A DNA stretch of 55,072 nucleotides from Phaeovulum veldkampii DSM 11550 (GTDB lineage Bacteria; Pseudomonadota; Alphaproteobacteria; Rhodobacterales; Rhodobacteraceae), in the NCBI RefSeq assembly GCF_003034995.1, contig NZ_PZKF01000020.1, positions 1 through 55,072 on the forward strand, written 5' to 3'. How positions within the stretch are numbered: position 1 is the stretch's first letter; each line of letters opens with the position of its first letter. The translations under genes and the position numbers were made by a program. Below are positions 16,982 to 25,765 of the stretch, piece by piece. A model generated the notes under the pieces. The model made no database searches, was not told where the DNA came from, and was given only the letters and a program-made list of their open reading frames with translations.

Positions 16982-17032
16982 ATCCGTATCTCCTGGTTTA
17001 CGGGCGCCCGGCCCGCGTCATCTCTGGCAACA

Positions 17033-17061
17033 GATATAAATGCTGCACCGCAGCATTTCAA
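17033..17061 (-). promoter_or_regulatory. phaP promoter with PhaR operator in the -35/-10 spacer
   Basis: The minus strand reads TTGAAA (17061-17056), a 17-base spacer, then TATATC (17038-17033). This is a good sigma-70-type pair. The spacer contains CTGC-N3-GCAG. Including flanks, the palindrome AAATGCTGC-GGT-GCAGCATTT spans 17038-17058. CTGCN3GCAG is the form of site described for Paracoccus PhaR. Binding here would physically block RNA polymerase. The start of phaP lies about 50 bases downstream. Confidence 0.8.
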
Positions 17062-17068
17062 GCAAAAC

Positions 17069-17103
17069 ATGCCGCGGCGCAGAAAAATCCTGCGCCGCGG
17101 CAT
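17069..17103 (-). terminator. Strong hairpin terminator after phaC
   Basis: ATGCCGCGGCGCAG (17069-17082) pairs perfectly with CTGCGCCGCGGCAT (17090-17103) across a seven-base loop. It begins 13 bp after the phaC stop. GTTTTGC follows on the minus strand, so the U-run is short but the stem is very stable. Confidence 0.75.
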
Positions 17104-17115
17104 AAGCCTTTGACC

Positions 17116-18909
17116 TTAGGGCAAGTTGGTTTCGCGCACATAGGTTCCGGGGGCGGCACACAGCACCGGGTGCCCCGAATCGCCGGGGTGACGGGCGGGG
17201 ATCCGCCTGCCCGAATGCGTTGTCAGCCAGTCGCCCCATCGCGGCCACCAACTGCCGCGATGGAAGGCCGCGACCGATTTCCAGATCTCGGGGTCTTCGA
17301 TCGGCGCCTCGCTGGTGTAATGGCCGTATTTATCCTTGCCGGGCGGGTTCACGATGCCTGCGATATGGCCCGACTGGGTCAGGATGAAGGTCTTGTCCTT
17401 TGATCCCATCTGCGCCACCCCTCTGAACGAGGCGGTCCAGGGCGCGATATGGTCGGTTTCGCAGGCAATCGCGCAGAGCGGCACCTTGACCCCCGACAGC
17501 CGCACCGTTTCGCCCAGCACGGCAAAGCCCTTGCCTGCAAAGCGGTCTTCCTGACACAGGCCGCGCAGGTATTCGATCGCCATCTTGCCCGGCAGGTTGG
17601 TGCCGTCGCCGTTCCAGTAAAGCAGATCAAAGGCCGGAGGCGCCTCGCCCAGCATGTAGGCGCGGATCGCAGGCTGATAGATCAGATCGGTTGATCGCAG
17701 AAACGAAAACGTCCGCGCCATGAAATAGCGCGACAGCACCCCATCCTGCTGCACCTGCCGTTCGATCCCATCGACGAAATCATCCTGCAGGAAGGCGGTA
17801 AACTCGCCCTGATCGGAAAAGTCGGTCAGTGTGGTAAAGAAGGTGGCCGAGTTGATCGAGCGGTCCTTGCGCTTGTCCAGCAGCGCCAGCGTCAGGCCAA
17901 GCGTGGTGCCCGCGATGCAATAGCCGACCGCGTTCACCTTTTTCTCGCCGGTGATCGCCTTGACCTCGTTGATTGCGGTCAAATAGCCGTCCTGCACGAA
18001 ATCATCCATGCCGACATCGGCGTAAGAGGCGTCGGGGTTTTTCCACGACACCACGAACAGCGTGAAGCCCTGATCGACGATCCAGCGGATCAGGCTGTTC
18101 TGCGGTTTCAGATCAAGGATGTAGAACTTGTTGATCCAGGGCGGAAAGATGATGATTGGCGTCTTGTAGACGGTTTCGGTGCGCGGGGCATACTGGATCA
18201 GCTCGAACAGGCGGTTGCGGAACACGACCGAGCCTTCGGCGGTGCCCAGATTGTCGCCCACCACAAAGGCGGTCGGGTCGGCCAGTGTCACGATCAGATC
18301 GCCGCTGTTGGCCTCGATATCGCGGACAAGGTTTTCCATCCCGCGCACAAGGCTTTCGCCCTCGGTCGCCACCGCGCGTTCCAGCGCATCGGGGTTGGTG
18401 GCCAGAAAGTTGGTTGGCGCCATCATGTCGATGATCTGGCGGGTGAAATAATTCACCCGGCGGCGGTCGGTTTCGGTCAGCCCTTCCAGCTTTGTCACGG
18501 CATCTTCCATCGCGTTGGCGGCGATCAGATACTGCTGTTTGACAAAGTTGAAATATGGGTGACTGTCCCACAGCGGGTTGGTAAACCGCCGATCCTTCGG
18601 GCCGGTGTCCTCGGGCGGCGAGAGTGTGCCCTTGGCCAGTGCCTGCGTGGCTTCAAGGTAATGCGTCATCGCCTGCGCCCAATAGCCGACCTGGGTTTCG
18701 AACACCTTGGCCGGGTTGGTCATCCAGTCTTTCAGGGCCGCGGCCCCGGCTTTCAGATATAAATCGCTTCCCGGTCCCTCCAGCGCGGGGTTGGGCGCGC
18801 GCTTTTGCGCCAATGCCGCGATCAGGCGTTGCGACAAAGCCTCGACTTTGGCGAGATTCTCGGTCATTTGCTGCGATGCAGCAGGCGGGCCGATGTCGCT
18901 TGTTGTCAT
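17116..18909 (-). CDS. phaC: Class I poly(3-hydroxyalkanoate) synthase
   Basis: The 597-residue enzyme polymerises (R)-3-hydroxyacyl-CoA into PHB on the granule surface. The N-terminal PhaC_N domain occupies roughly residues 100-270 and an alpha/beta-hydrolase fold the rest. The lipase-box-like GYCIAG places the nucleophile at Cys331. The general base and Asp are in ACETDHIAPW and LTQSGHIAGIVNPP. WWPRWGDWL near the C-terminus is also conserved in class I synthases. The ribosome binding site GGGAGGAAAC is strong. The gene is divergent from phaZ across about 100 bp and is followed by its own terminator, then phaP. Confidence 0.95.
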   Translation of the reverse strand: MTTSDIGPPAASQQMTENLAKVEALSQRLIAALAQKRAPNPALEGPGSDLYLKAGAAALKDWMTNPAKVFETQVGYWAQAMTHYLEATQALAKGTLSPPEDTGPKDRRFTNPLWDSHPYFNFVKQQYLIAANAMEDAVTKLEGLTETDRRRVNYFTRQIIDMMAPTNFLATNPDALERAVATEGESLVRGMENLVRDIEANSGDLIVTLADPTAFVVGDNLGTAEGSVVFRNRLFELIQYAPRTETVYKTPIIIFPPWINKFYILDLKPQNSLIRWIVDQGFTLFVVSWKNPDASYADVGMDDFVQDGYLTAINEVKAITGEKKVNAVGYCIAGTTLGLTLALLDKRKDRSINSATFFTTLTDFSDQGEFTAFLQDDFVDGIERQVQQDGVLSRYFMARTFSFLRSTDLIYQPAIRAYMLGEAPPAFDLLYWNGDGTNLPGKMAIEYLRGLCQEDRFAGKGFAVLGETVRLSGVKVPLCAIACETDHIAPWTASFRGVAQMGSKDKTFILTQSGHIAGIVNPPGKDKYGHYTSEAPIEDPEIWKSVAAFHRGSWWPRWGDWLTTHSGRRIPARHPGDSGHPVLCAAPGTYVRETNLP

Positions 18910-19008
18910 ATGAATGTTTCCTCCCTATCCTCCGTCGTGAAACATAACGTCGCGCCCAAGCCAGCGTAAAGCGACGATTTCACGGCCCGCCCCGCCCAAG
19001 GAGACGCG

Positions 19009-20274
19009 ATGAAAGGCATGATGAGCTACGACCTGATGGAAACCATCAGGAACACCAATGAATGGATGGGCGCCTCTGCGCGTGCGATGGCCTCCTATCC
19101 GGTCTGGGGGCTTGTGCCGCATCCGATGTTCAAGGTGATGTCGGCCTGGGGCCGGGTGACCGAGCGCAGCTTTGCCCGCATGGTCATCAAGCCGGACTGG
19201 GGCATCCATTCGATCCCCGGTGCCGACGGGCGCGACCATCTGGTCAATGTCGAAACGCTGGTGACGCGGCCCTTTGGCGATCTGATCCATTTCCGCGTTG
19301 CGGGTCGGGCGCCGATGCCGCGCCGGGTGCTGCTGGTGGCGCCGATGTCGGGTCATTACGCCACGCTGCTGCGGTCCACCGTGCACAGCCTGTTGCCCGA
19401 TTGCGAGGTGTACGTCACCGACTGGCACAATGCCCGTGATATTCCGGTGTCCGAGGGCAAGTTCGACATCGAGGATTATACCCTCTATCTCGTTGACTTC
19501 ATGCGCCATCTTGGCCCCGATCTGAACGTGATCGCAATTTGCCAACCGGCGCCGCTGACATTGGCCGCCACCGCCTATCTGGCCGAGATCGAGCCCGCCG
19601 CGCAGCCCAGGACCCTGACCCTGATCGGCGGCCCGATCGACCCGGACGCCGCCGCGACCGAGGTTACCGATTTTGGCCGCCGGGTGACGATGGGCCAACT
19701 GGAACACATGGTGATTCAGCGCGTGGGGTTCAAATACAAAGGCGCCGGGCGGCTGGTATATCCGGGGCTGATGCAACTGGCCTCGTTCATCTCGATGAAT
19801 TCGGAAAAGCACACCAAGGCGTTTTCGGACAAGATCATGGCCGAGGCGCAGGGCGATGGCTCGGAACACGACAACCACAACCGCTTTTATGATGAATATC
19901 TGGCGGTGATGGACATGACGGCGGAATTTTATCTCTCCACCGTCGAACGCATCTTCAAGGCCCGCGAAATCGCGCAGAACTGCTTTGTGGTCGATGGCCA
20001 TCAGGTCGATATCGGCAAGATCACCAGCGTTGCGGTGAAAACCGTCGAGGGCGCGAATGACGACATCTCGGCGCCGGGTCAGTGCATCGCCGCGCTGGCG
20101 CTGTGCACCGGGCTGCCCGATTCGAAAAAGGCCAGCCATCTGGAGCCGGGCGCGGGCCATTACGGCATCTTTGCCGGGAAAAGCTGGCGCAACAACATCC
20201 GCCCGCTGGTGCTGGATTTCATCGACCAGAACGCCGACAACGGCCCCAAGGTGGCGCCGATCCGCGCGGTCTGA
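19009..20274 (+). CDS. phaZ: Intracellular polyhydroxybutyrate depolymerase
   Basis: The 421-residue protein mobilises stored PHB in the cytoplasm. It belongs to the PhaZ1/Ralstonia i-PHB depolymerase family (alpha/beta fold). The nucleophile is Cys178 in AICQPAPLT, where secreted depolymerases have Ser. ASFISMNSEKHTK and AGHYGIFAGKSWRNNI supply the conserved C-terminal segments with the catalytic His. There is no signal peptide, consistent with an intracellular role. AAGGAGACGCG is the ribosome binding site. The divergent arrangement with phaC suggests shared control of synthesis and breakdown. Confidence 0.93.
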   Translation: MKGMMSYDLMETIRNTNEWMGASARAMASYPVWGLVPHPMFKVMSAWGRVTERSFARMVIKPDWGIHSIPGADGRDHLVNVETLVTRPFGDLIHFRVAGRAPMPRRVLLVAPMSGHYATLLRSTVHSLLPDCEVYVTDWHNARDIPVSEGKFDIEDYTLYLVDFMRHLGPDLNVIAICQPAPLTLAATAYLAEIEPAAQPRTLTLIGGPIDPDAAATEVTDFGRRVTMGQLEHMVIQRVGFKYKGAGRLVYPGLMQLASFISMNSEKHTKAFSDKIMAEAQGDGSEHDNHNRFYDEYLAVMDMTAEFYLSTVERIFKAREIAQNCFVVDGHQVDIGKITSVAVKTVEGANDDISAPGQCIAALALCTGLPDSKKASHLEPGAGHYGIFAGKSWRNNIRPLVLDFIDQNADNGPKVAPIRAV

Positions 20275-20317
20275 GGCCGGGCCACCCCCAAGCCCGCAAG
20301 GGCTTGGAGGTGACGCG

Positions 20318-21067
20318 CTAGCCGCCGATCCGGGCCAGAACCTCGGCCACGCTGTCTTCGATCAGCCGCAGGCAGTCGGGTGTCGAGAAACGGTGATCGG
20401 CGCCCTTGACCAGCGTCAGGCGCATGTCGTCGCCCCCTGCATGGGCCAGCAGACGCAACGCCACCGACAGGTCCACATCGGCATCGGCGGTGCCTTGCAG
20501 GAACCGCGTGGGGAAGGGCAGGGGCAGCGGGCTGCGCAGCACAAGCCGGTCGCGCCCGTCTTCGATCAGGCGTCGGGTGATGATGTAGGGCGCGCCATAG
20601 TCCGAGGACAGTGTGGTCTGCCCCGTGGTCAGCAGTTCGGCGCGCTGTGCATCGGTGAACCCGGCCCACATGCTGTCTTCGGTGAAATCGGGGGCTGCGG
20701 CGATGGTCACAAGCCCCGCCACGGTTTCGGGCATCTCGCGCGCGATCAGCAGCGAAACCCACCCGCCCATAGAGGAACCGACCAGCACCTGCGGCCCAGC
20801 CGCCTGCGCCGAAATCACTGCGCGCGCATCCTCGAACCAGTCTCCGATGCAGCCCGCCTCGAACGTGCCGCCGCTTTTGCCGTGGCCGGAATAGTCGAAC
20901 CGCACAAAGGCCCGGCCCTGCGCGCGCGCCCAGGCCTCCAGCGCCAGCGCCTTGGTGCCATCCATATCCGACCGGAAGCCGCCCAGAAACACCACGCCCG
21001 GCCCCGCCCCGTCGGTGCGGTTGAAGGCGATGCGGCGGCCTTCGGGGGTATCCAGATATCCACTCAC
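20318..21067 (-). CDS. Alpha/beta hydrolase coupled to hisE
   Basis: The 249-residue protein is an alpha/beta hydrolase without a signal peptide. The oxyanion-loop region is [11 protein letters not shown]. The nucleophile elbow is [13 protein letters not shown], with Ser in GSSMGG. The acid and base are in LQGTADADV and KGADHRFS. Homologs resemble palmitoyl-thioesterase/monoacylglycerol-lipase-like small hydrolases; the substrate is unknown. The GTG start at 21067 overlaps the hisE stop as GTGA, so it is the last gene of the his run. Such hydrolases behind hisE may be linked by transcription only. Confidence 0.8.
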   Translation of the reverse strand: MSGYLDTPEGRRIAFNRTDGAGPGVVFLGGFRSDMDGTKALALEAWARAQGRAFVRFDYSGHGKSGGTFEAGCIGDWFEDARAVISAQAAGPQVLVGSSMGGWVSLLIAREMPETVAGLVTIAAAPDFTEDSMWAGFTDAQRAELLTTGQTTLSSDYGAPYIITRRLIEDGRDRLVLRSPLPLPFPTRFLQGTADADVDLSVALRLLAHAGGDDMRLTLVKGADHRFSTPDCLRLIEDSVAEVLARIGG

Positions 21068-21375
21068 CCGCGCGCGGCCTTCTCGGTCAGCCCCGAGGTG
21101 CCCTCGCGCCGCGCCAGTTCCGCCTCGACATCGGCCAGCGTCACATCGCGCGCGGCCAGCATCACCAGCAGGTGATAGATCACATCGGCGGCCTCGGCGG
21201 TCAACCGGGTGCGGTCGCCCCTGACCGCCTCGATGATCGCTTCCACCGCCTCTTCGCCGAATTTCTCGGCGCATTTTTCCGGCCCCTTGGCCAGCAGCTT
21301 GGCCGTCCAGGAACTGTCGGGGTCGGCCCCCTTGCGTGCCGCGATGGTGGCTGCCAGACGGCCGAGCGGACTCAT
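21064..21375 (-). CDS. hisE: Phosphoribosyl-ATP pyrophosphohydrolase
   Basis: The 103-residue enzyme performs the second step of histidine synthesis, PR-ATP to PR-AMP plus pyrophosphate. It has the all-alpha MazG-like fold with metal-binding [13 protein letters not shown] and [13 protein letters not shown]. It stands alone, without a fused HisI domain, as is usual in alphaproteobacteria. The ATG overlaps the hisF stop as ATGA, and its own stop overlaps the next gene as GTGA. Confidence 0.93.
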   Translation of the reverse strand: MSPLGRLAATIAARKGADPDSSWTAKLLAKGPEKCAEKFGEEAVEAIIEAVRGDRTRLTAEAADVIYHLLVMLAARDVTLADVEAELARREGTSGLTEKAARG

Positions 21376-22130
21376 GGCCGCACCGCGATGCCTGCGGCGG
21401 CCATATGCGCCTTGGCTTGCGCAATGGTGTAATCGCCAAAATGGAAGATCGAGGCCGCCAGCACCGCGCTGGCCCCGCCCAACGTCACCCCTTCGACCAG
21501 ATGATCGAGGGTGCCCACCCCGCCCGAGGCGATGACGGGGATGTTTACCGCATCCGAAATTGCGCGCGTGAGCGGGATATTGAAGCCCGCGCGCGTGCCG
21601 TCGCGGTCCATCGAGGTCAGCAAAATCTCGCCAGCGCCCTTGGCGGCGACGGTGCGTGCAAATTCCACCGCGTCGATGCCCGTGGGCTTGCGCCCGCCGT
21701 GGGTGAAAATCTCCCACCGGCCGGGCGCGACGGTCTTCGCGTCGATCGCCACCACGATGCATTGGCTGCCAAAGCGGTCGGCGCTGTCGGCCACCACGTC
21801 GGGGTTGGCCACGGCGGCCGAGTTGAACGACACCTTGTCCGCCCCTGCCAGCAACAGCGCGCGCACATCCTGCGGTGTGCGCACCCCCCCGCCCACTGTC
21901 AGAGGCATGAAGCAGTGTTCCGCCGTGCGGGTCACAAGGTCATACATCGTGCTGCGGTTTTCATGGGTGGCGTGAATATCAAGAAAACACAGCTCATCCG
22001 CGCCTGCGGCATCATAGGCCCGCGCCGCCTCGACCGGGTCGCCCGCGTCGATCAGGTTGACAAAGTTGACGCCCTTCACCACGCGGCCATCGGCCACGTC
22101 GAGGCAGGGGATGATGCGGGTTTTCAGCAT
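21372..22130 (-). CDS. hisF: Imidazole glycerol phosphate synthase, cyclase subunit
   Basis: The 252-residue (beta/alpha)8 barrel joins ammonia from HisH to PRFAR, giving IGP and AICAR. The catalytic Asp11 is in [15 protein letters not shown]. The second catalytic Asp is in [13 protein letters not shown]. The phosphate sites are VGGGVRT and IASGGVGT. The start [10 protein letters not shown] at 22130 lies behind AAAGGG; the longer frame from 22190 adds 20 residues without homology. It precedes hisE with a 4-bp overlap. Confidence 0.95.
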   Translation of the reverse strand: MLKTRIIPCLDVADGRVVKGVNFVNLIDAGDPVEAARAYDAAGADELCFLDIHATHENRSTMYDLVTRTAEHCFMPLTVGGGVRTPQDVRALLLAGADKVSFNSAAVANPDVVADSADRFGSQCIVVAIDAKTVAPGRWEIFTHGGRKPTGIDAVEFARTVAAKGAGEILLTSMDRDGTRAGFNIPLTRAISDAVNIPVIASGGVGTLDHLVEGVTLGGASAVLAASIFHFGDYTIAQAKAHMAAAGIAVRP

Positions 22131-22186
22131 GGCGGCCCTTTCAGATAGACCGGTTTCTAGCCTGCCAACGCGCCCGGCGAAAGGGG

Positions 22187-22480
22187 TCAACGGTTCAGAC
22201 GCCGGATCAGGTCGGTCAGCCCCATCACGACAATGCTCAAGGTTGCCAGCGCCGCGAGAGGCAGGGTGAGGAACGAAAACCAGAATGATGCGGCCATAAG
22301 GTAAAGCATTTCCCCCAGATCGACGCCCAGCACAAGGCAGGGGTGTCTGCCGCCTTCGTCAAGCGCGCAGCCGTTCACCTCGGCGATTGTGCCCGCGATC
22401 AGTAACGATATGATCGGTCCCAGCCCGATCAGCAGCAGCACAAGCAAAGCAAGATAAGCGTGCCGTCGTCCGCGGGTCAT
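22187..22480 (-). CDS. Small membrane protein inside the his operon
   Basis: The 97-residue protein has two long hydrophobic segments, about residues 8-30 and 55-88. They are joined by a loop containing two cysteines ([14 protein letters not shown]) that could form a disulfide outside the cytoplasm. I do not recognise a named family. It starts inside the hisA stop codon (ATGA at 22477-22480) and ends 57 bp before hisF, so it is cotranscribed. A histidine-related role is not established. Confidence 0.65.
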   Translation of the reverse strand: MTRGRRHAYLALLVLLLIGLGPIISLLIAGTIAEVNGCALDEGGRHPCLVLGVDLGEMLYLMAASFWFSFLTLPLAALATLSIVVMGLTDLIRRLNR

Positions 22481-23196
22481 GTGCGCATCGCGACCAGCGC
22501 CGCCGCCAGATCTATCGCGCCATCGTAAAGCGCGCGGCCCGAGATCGCACCCGAAATGACGCCGGTGTCGCGCAGCGCGATCAGGTCGGCCAGCGACGAC
22601 ACGCCACCCGAGGCGATCACCGGGATAGAGACCGCGCGCGCCAGCGCCTCGGTCGCCGCGATGTTGGGGCCGCCCATCGCGCCATCGCGCAGGATGTCGG
22701 TGTAGATGATCGCGGCCACGCCGGCATCTTCAAAGCTGCGGGCAAGATCGGTCACCATCACATCGGTTTCGGTGGCCCAGCCCTTGGTCGCCACGCGGCC
22801 GCCGCGCGCGTCGATCCCTACCGCCACCTGGCCAGGGAAGGCGCGCGCGGCCTGCCGCACCAGATCGGGGTTTTCCACCGCAACCGTGCCCAGAATGACG
22901 CGGGCCAGCCCCTTGCCCAGCCAACCCTCGATCGTGGCCATGTCGCGGATGCCGCCGCCCAGTTGGCAGGGCACCTGCACGCGGGCCAAAATCGCCTCGA
23001 CCGCCGCGGCGTTGACCGGGGCCCCCGCAAAAGCGCCGTTCAGGTCCACCAGGTGAACCCACTCACACCCTGCCGCCTCGAACTGCGCGGCCTGCGCCGC
23101 CGGATCGTCACCAAAGACCGTAGCCTTGTCCATGTCGCCATGCAGCAGGCGCACGCATTGGCCGTCTTTCAGGTCGATGGCGGGATACAGGATCAT
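22477..23196 (-). CDS. hisA: ProFAR isomerase (HisA)
   Basis: The 239-residue barrel enzyme isomerises ProFAR to PRFAR in histidine synthesis. [17 protein letters not shown] carries the catalytic Asp8, and the second Asp is in [13 protein letters not shown]. Phosphate-binding loops are LGGGIRD and VIASGGVSS. Length and ends match the family. A ribosome binding site (CCGGAGACTGCC) precedes the ATG. A 97-codon membrane-protein gene is coupled to its stop. Confidence 0.95.
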   Translation of the reverse strand: MILYPAIDLKDGQCVRLLHGDMDKATVFGDDPAAQAAQFEAAGCEWVHLVDLNGAFAGAPVNAAAVEAILARVQVPCQLGGGIRDMATIEGWLGKGLARVILGTVAVENPDLVRQAARAFPGQVAVGIDARGGRVATKGWATETDVMVTDLARSFEDAGVAAIIYTDILRDGAMGGPNIAATEALARAVSIPVIASGGVSSLADLIALRDTGVISGAISGRALYDGAIDLAAALVAMRT

Positions 23197-23336
23197 GGCA
23201 GTCTCCGGGCTGGGATGATGGCTGGCTCATGCCACAGCGCGGGGCGGAATGCAAAGCGCGGCCGCGCGCCCCAACGTCACGCTTGCCCGGAATCGGAGGG
23301 CGTGGCGTCATCGCAGGATCTGTGAGGGAGGGGACA

Positions 23337-23717
23337 ATGAAATCAATCGTTCTGGCCGCGGCGCTGGCGCTGGTGGCGGGCATGGCGGCGGCCGATCCGG
23401 TCGAGGGGGTTTGGCAGACGCAGGCCGATGACGGCGCCTATGCCCATGTGCGCATCGCCCCCTGCGGTGCGCATCTGTGCGGTGCAATTGCCCGCACCTT
23501 CAAGGCCGGGGCGGAATACAAATCCGAAAACCTCGGCAAGCCGCTGGTGTGGGACATGGCGCCCGACGGCAAGGGCGGCTATCGCGACGGCAAGATCTGG
23601 CAGCCGTCGACCGGCAAGATCTACAAATCGAAAATGGCGCTGTCGGGCGATGTGCTGAATGTGTCGGGCTGCGTCGGGCCGATCTGCAAGAAACAGGTCT
23701 GGAACCGCGTGAAATAG
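23337..23717 (+). CDS. Secreted DUF2147-family protein
   Basis: The 126-residue product has a signal peptide (MKSIVLAAALALVAGMAAAD) with cleavage after the AAA run. The mature part matches the DUF2147 beta-rich domain, beginning PVEGVWQTQADDGAYAHVRI and ending with a short Cys-containing segment SGCVGPICKKQVW. It should be periplasmic. The function of the family is unknown. It sits on the plus strand between hisH and hisA, so it breaks the minus-strand his block into two units. AGGGAGGGGACA is the ribosome binding site. Confidence 0.85.
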   Translation: MKSIVLAAALALVAGMAAADPVEGVWQTQADDGAYAHVRIAPCGAHLCGAIARTFKAGAEYKSENLGKPLVWDMAPDGKGGYRDGKIWQPSTGKIYKSKMALSGDVLNVSGCVGPICKKQVWNRVK

Positions 23718-23729
23718 CCCGCCCTGGCA

Positions 23730-23749
23730 GGCGGCCCGTCAGGGCCGCC
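23730..23749. terminator. Hairpin at the convergent DUF2147/hisH stops
   Basis: GGCGGCCC (23730-23737), loop GTCA, then GGGCCGCC (23742-23749). The stem overlaps the hisH stop codon at 23739-23741. No T-run follows on either strand, so a terminator role is only possible. Confidence 0.4.
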
Positions 23750-24377
23750 AGCGCAGGAAGTTGCCGATCAGCCGCAGCCCGGTGGCCTGGCTTTTTTCCG
23801 GGTGAAACTGGGTGCCCACGATATTGTCGCGCCCGATGATCGCTGTGATCGGCCCGGCGTAATCGGCATGGGCCAGCAGATGTGCGGGGTCGGCCACGCG
23901 AAAGTGGTAGGAATGCACGAAATAGGCGTGATCGCCGGTGGCGATGCCGTCCAGCATCGGATGCGCGCGGTCCACCACCAGATCGTTCCAGCCCATATGC
24001 GGCACCTTCAGCGCCGGGTCGGCGGGGACGATCCGCACCACCTCGCCGCCGATCCAGTCAAAGCCTGGCGTGTCGTGATATTCGCGCCCCCAACTTGCCA
24101 GCATTTGCATACCGACGCAGATGCCCAGAAACGGCCGCCCGCGGCCCACCACCGCCTCTTCGATCGCCTCGAACAGCCCGCCATAGCCATCCAGCGCCTG
24201 CCGACAGGCGGGGAAGGCCCCGTCGCCGGGCAGCACGATCCGGTCGGCGCGTGCTACGTCCTCGGCCTTCGACGACACGAGGATCTCGCCCCCACCCACC
24301 TCGGCCGCCATCCGTTGAAACGCCTTCTGGGCCGAATGCAGGTTGCCCGAATCGTAATCGACCAGAACCGTCAGCAT
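23739..24377 (-). CDS. hisH: Imidazole glycerol phosphate synthase, glutaminase subunit
   Basis: The 212-residue class I glutamine amidotransferase supplies ammonia to HisF. The nucleophile Cys is in LGICVGMQMLASWG. The His-Glu pair is in GTQFHPEKSQATG near the C-terminus, and the N-terminus is VLVDYDSGNLHSA. The start ATG at 24377 shares one base with the hisB stop (TGATG); a GTG one codon earlier is also possible. Its partner hisF lies downstream beyond hisA. The stop lies in a hairpin shared with the convergent DUF2147 gene. Confidence 0.95.
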   Translation of the reverse strand: MLTVLVDYDSGNLHSAQKAFQRMAAEVGGGEILVSSKAEDVARADRIVLPGDGAFPACRQALDGYGGLFEAIEEAVVGRGRPFLGICVGMQMLASWGREYHDTPGFDWIGGEVVRIVPADPALKVPHMGWNDLVVDRAHPMLDGIATGDHAYFVHSYHFRVADPAHLLAHADYAGPITAIIGRDNIVGTQFHPEKSQATGLRLIGNFLRWRP

Positions 24378-24964
24378 CACAGCGCACCCTTGGTGGAGGG
24401 CAGCACCCCTGCCATCCGCGGGTCAGGCTCCACTGCGGCGCGCAGCGCGCGCGCCACCGCCTTGAACGCGGCCTCGGCGATGTGGTGGCTGTTGATCCCG
24501 TTCAGCCGGGTGACATGCAGCGTCATTCCGGCATGGGTTGACAGCGATTGGAAGAACTCGCGCACCAGTTCGGTGTCGAAGCTGCCGATCTTGGCGGTCG
24601 GAAAATCGACCAGCCACACCAGATAGGGCCGCCCCGACAGATCAAGCGCCGCGCGCACCAGAGTGTCATCCATCGCCAGATCGAAATGGCCATAGCGGCG
24701 GATGCCGCGCTTGTCGCCCAGCGCCGCCACCAGCGCCTGGCCCAGCGTGATGCCGGTATCCTCGACGGTGTGGTGGTCGTCGATGTGCAGATCGCCGGTG
24801 GCGCGCAGGGTGATGTCGATCAGCGAATGGCGGGCGAGCTGGTCCAGCATGTGATCGAAAAAACCCACGCCGGTCAGGTTGTCATAGACGCCCGTGCCGT
24901 CGAGGTTCACCGTCACGGTGATCTCGGTTTCGGCCGTCTTGCGCGTGATGGTCGCGGTCCGCAT
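24377..24964 (-). CDS. hisB: Imidazoleglycerol-phosphate dehydratase
   Basis: The 195-residue Mn2+ enzyme dehydrates IGP to imidazole acetol phosphate. The metal-binding repeats are [13 protein letters not shown] near residue 65 and [12 protein letters not shown] near residue 165, and [12 protein letters not shown] is the first conserved segment. It is monofunctional, without a fused phosphatase, which fits the separate HisN at 6.5 kb. It is the first gene of hisB-hisH, with the tRNA-Gly gene about 100 bp upstream on the same strand. Confidence 0.95.
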   Translation of the reverse strand: MRTATITRKTAETEITVTVNLDGTGVYDNLTGVGFFDHMLDQLARHSLIDITLRATGDLHIDDHHTVEDTGITLGQALVAALGDKRGIRRYGHFDLAMDDTLVRAALDLSGRPYLVWLVDFPTAKIGSFDTELVREFFQSLSTHAGMTLHVTRLNGINSHHIAEAAFKAVARALRAAVEPDPRMAGVLPSTKGAL

Positions 24965-25032
24965 ATGCGCCTCCGATACTGTCTGGCGCGTTATAGGCAG
25001 GGCCGCGCCGCAGGGGAAGGGCGTGAAACGCG

Positions 25033-25059
25033 AAAAGGCACCGTTTCCGGTGCCCTTTT
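25033..25059 (-). terminator. Rho-independent terminator after tRNA-Gly
   Basis: The minus strand reads GGCACC, loop GGAAAC, GGTGCC, then TTTT. It begins eight bases beyond the tRNA 3' end, separating the tRNA from hisB. Confidence 0.85.
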
Positions 25060-25066
25060 CGAAAAT

Positions 25067-25141
25067 TGGAGCGGGCGATGAGATTCGAACTCACGACCCT
25101 AACCTTGGCAAGGTTATGCTCTACCCCTGAGCTACGCCCGC
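25067..25141 (-). tRNA. tRNA-Gly (GCC)
   Basis: The cloverleaf has acceptor GCGGGCG/CGCCCGC, discriminator T and encoded CCA at 25067-25069. The D arm reads AGCTCAGGGGTAGAGC. The anticodon stem-loop ACCTTGCCAAGGT carries GCC, and the T loop is GAGTTCGAATCTC. It is not flanked by an integrase gene, although a lower-G+C gene lies 220 bp upstream. Confidence 0.95.
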
Positions 25142-25361
25142 GCTCCGTCCCGGCCAGTCCGCGTTGCCGCGTCCCTTTCGGTGAGCGGGGATTTATAAAC
25201 TCCGACCGGGGGCTGCAAGAGGAAAATGCAGGGAGGAAGGAAAATTTTGGGCTTTAGGCAGGGGGCTCTGGCCGCAGGGCGGTCATCCGCTGCCCGGACC
25301 GCTGGGGGCAGGGGCGGGGCTACCTCGAGCGTTGAAAAGGAAAGCCGGCCGGGGCCGACAT

Positions 25362-25679
25362 TCACTCAGAGCGAAGGCCTGTGATTGTGTAGCTGCGTGG
25401 AATCTCGGCAGTTGCCGCCCACCATGCAGAGGCACGGGTTCGCTGTTGGTGATGTGCGAACGCAGAGGGGTCGATGAAACTCTCTTCAATTCCCCAAACC
25501 AGTTGGTCGTCGGTCTGCCAAACCTTGAACGACGGGCATCCGGGTTCTTGCAGAGACAGCCGAACATGCTCGGGAAGGTTCGCTTTGATGACCTCGACAT
25601 CCATCAGGCAGGAACAGATCAACTTGCCTGAAAGACGCACTGGGCCTGTGGCGTCGTCCGCGCGGGTTTCGTCGTTCAT
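25362..25679 (-). CDS. Antibiotic-biosynthesis-monooxygenase (ABM) family protein
   Basis: The 105-residue protein has the dimeric ferredoxin-like ABM fold. Conserved features are VRLSGKLICSC at the first strand, LSLQEPGCPSFKVWQT in the middle and FAHHQQRTRASAWW, the ABM helix with its His-Gln pattern. Family members include quinol monooxygenases (YgiN) and haem- or antibiotic-modifying enzymes, so the substrate is open. Base composition is lower in G+C than its neighbours (58% over one hand-counted 60-base line), and the ribosome binding site is weak. It lies alone between tRNA-Gly and pyc, which suggests recent acquisition. Confidence 0.75.
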   Translation of the reverse strand: MNDETRADDATGPVRLSGKLICSCLMDVEVIKANLPEHVRLSLQEPGCPSFKVWQTDDQLVWGIEESFIDPSAFAHHQQRTRASAWWAATAEIPRSYTITGLRSE

Positions 25680-25765
25680 TCGGCGGCACTCTTTAATATT
25701 GCGTTATCGACAGCGACCGTTTCAGCCCCGAAGCCCAACCCCTGCGCGTCCGCCCCCCCCCCACC

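Noticed and set aside
18925-20160. 411-codon frame opposite phaZ
   Set aside because: It is an antisense shadow; phaZ has strong homology and a ribosome binding site on the plus strand.
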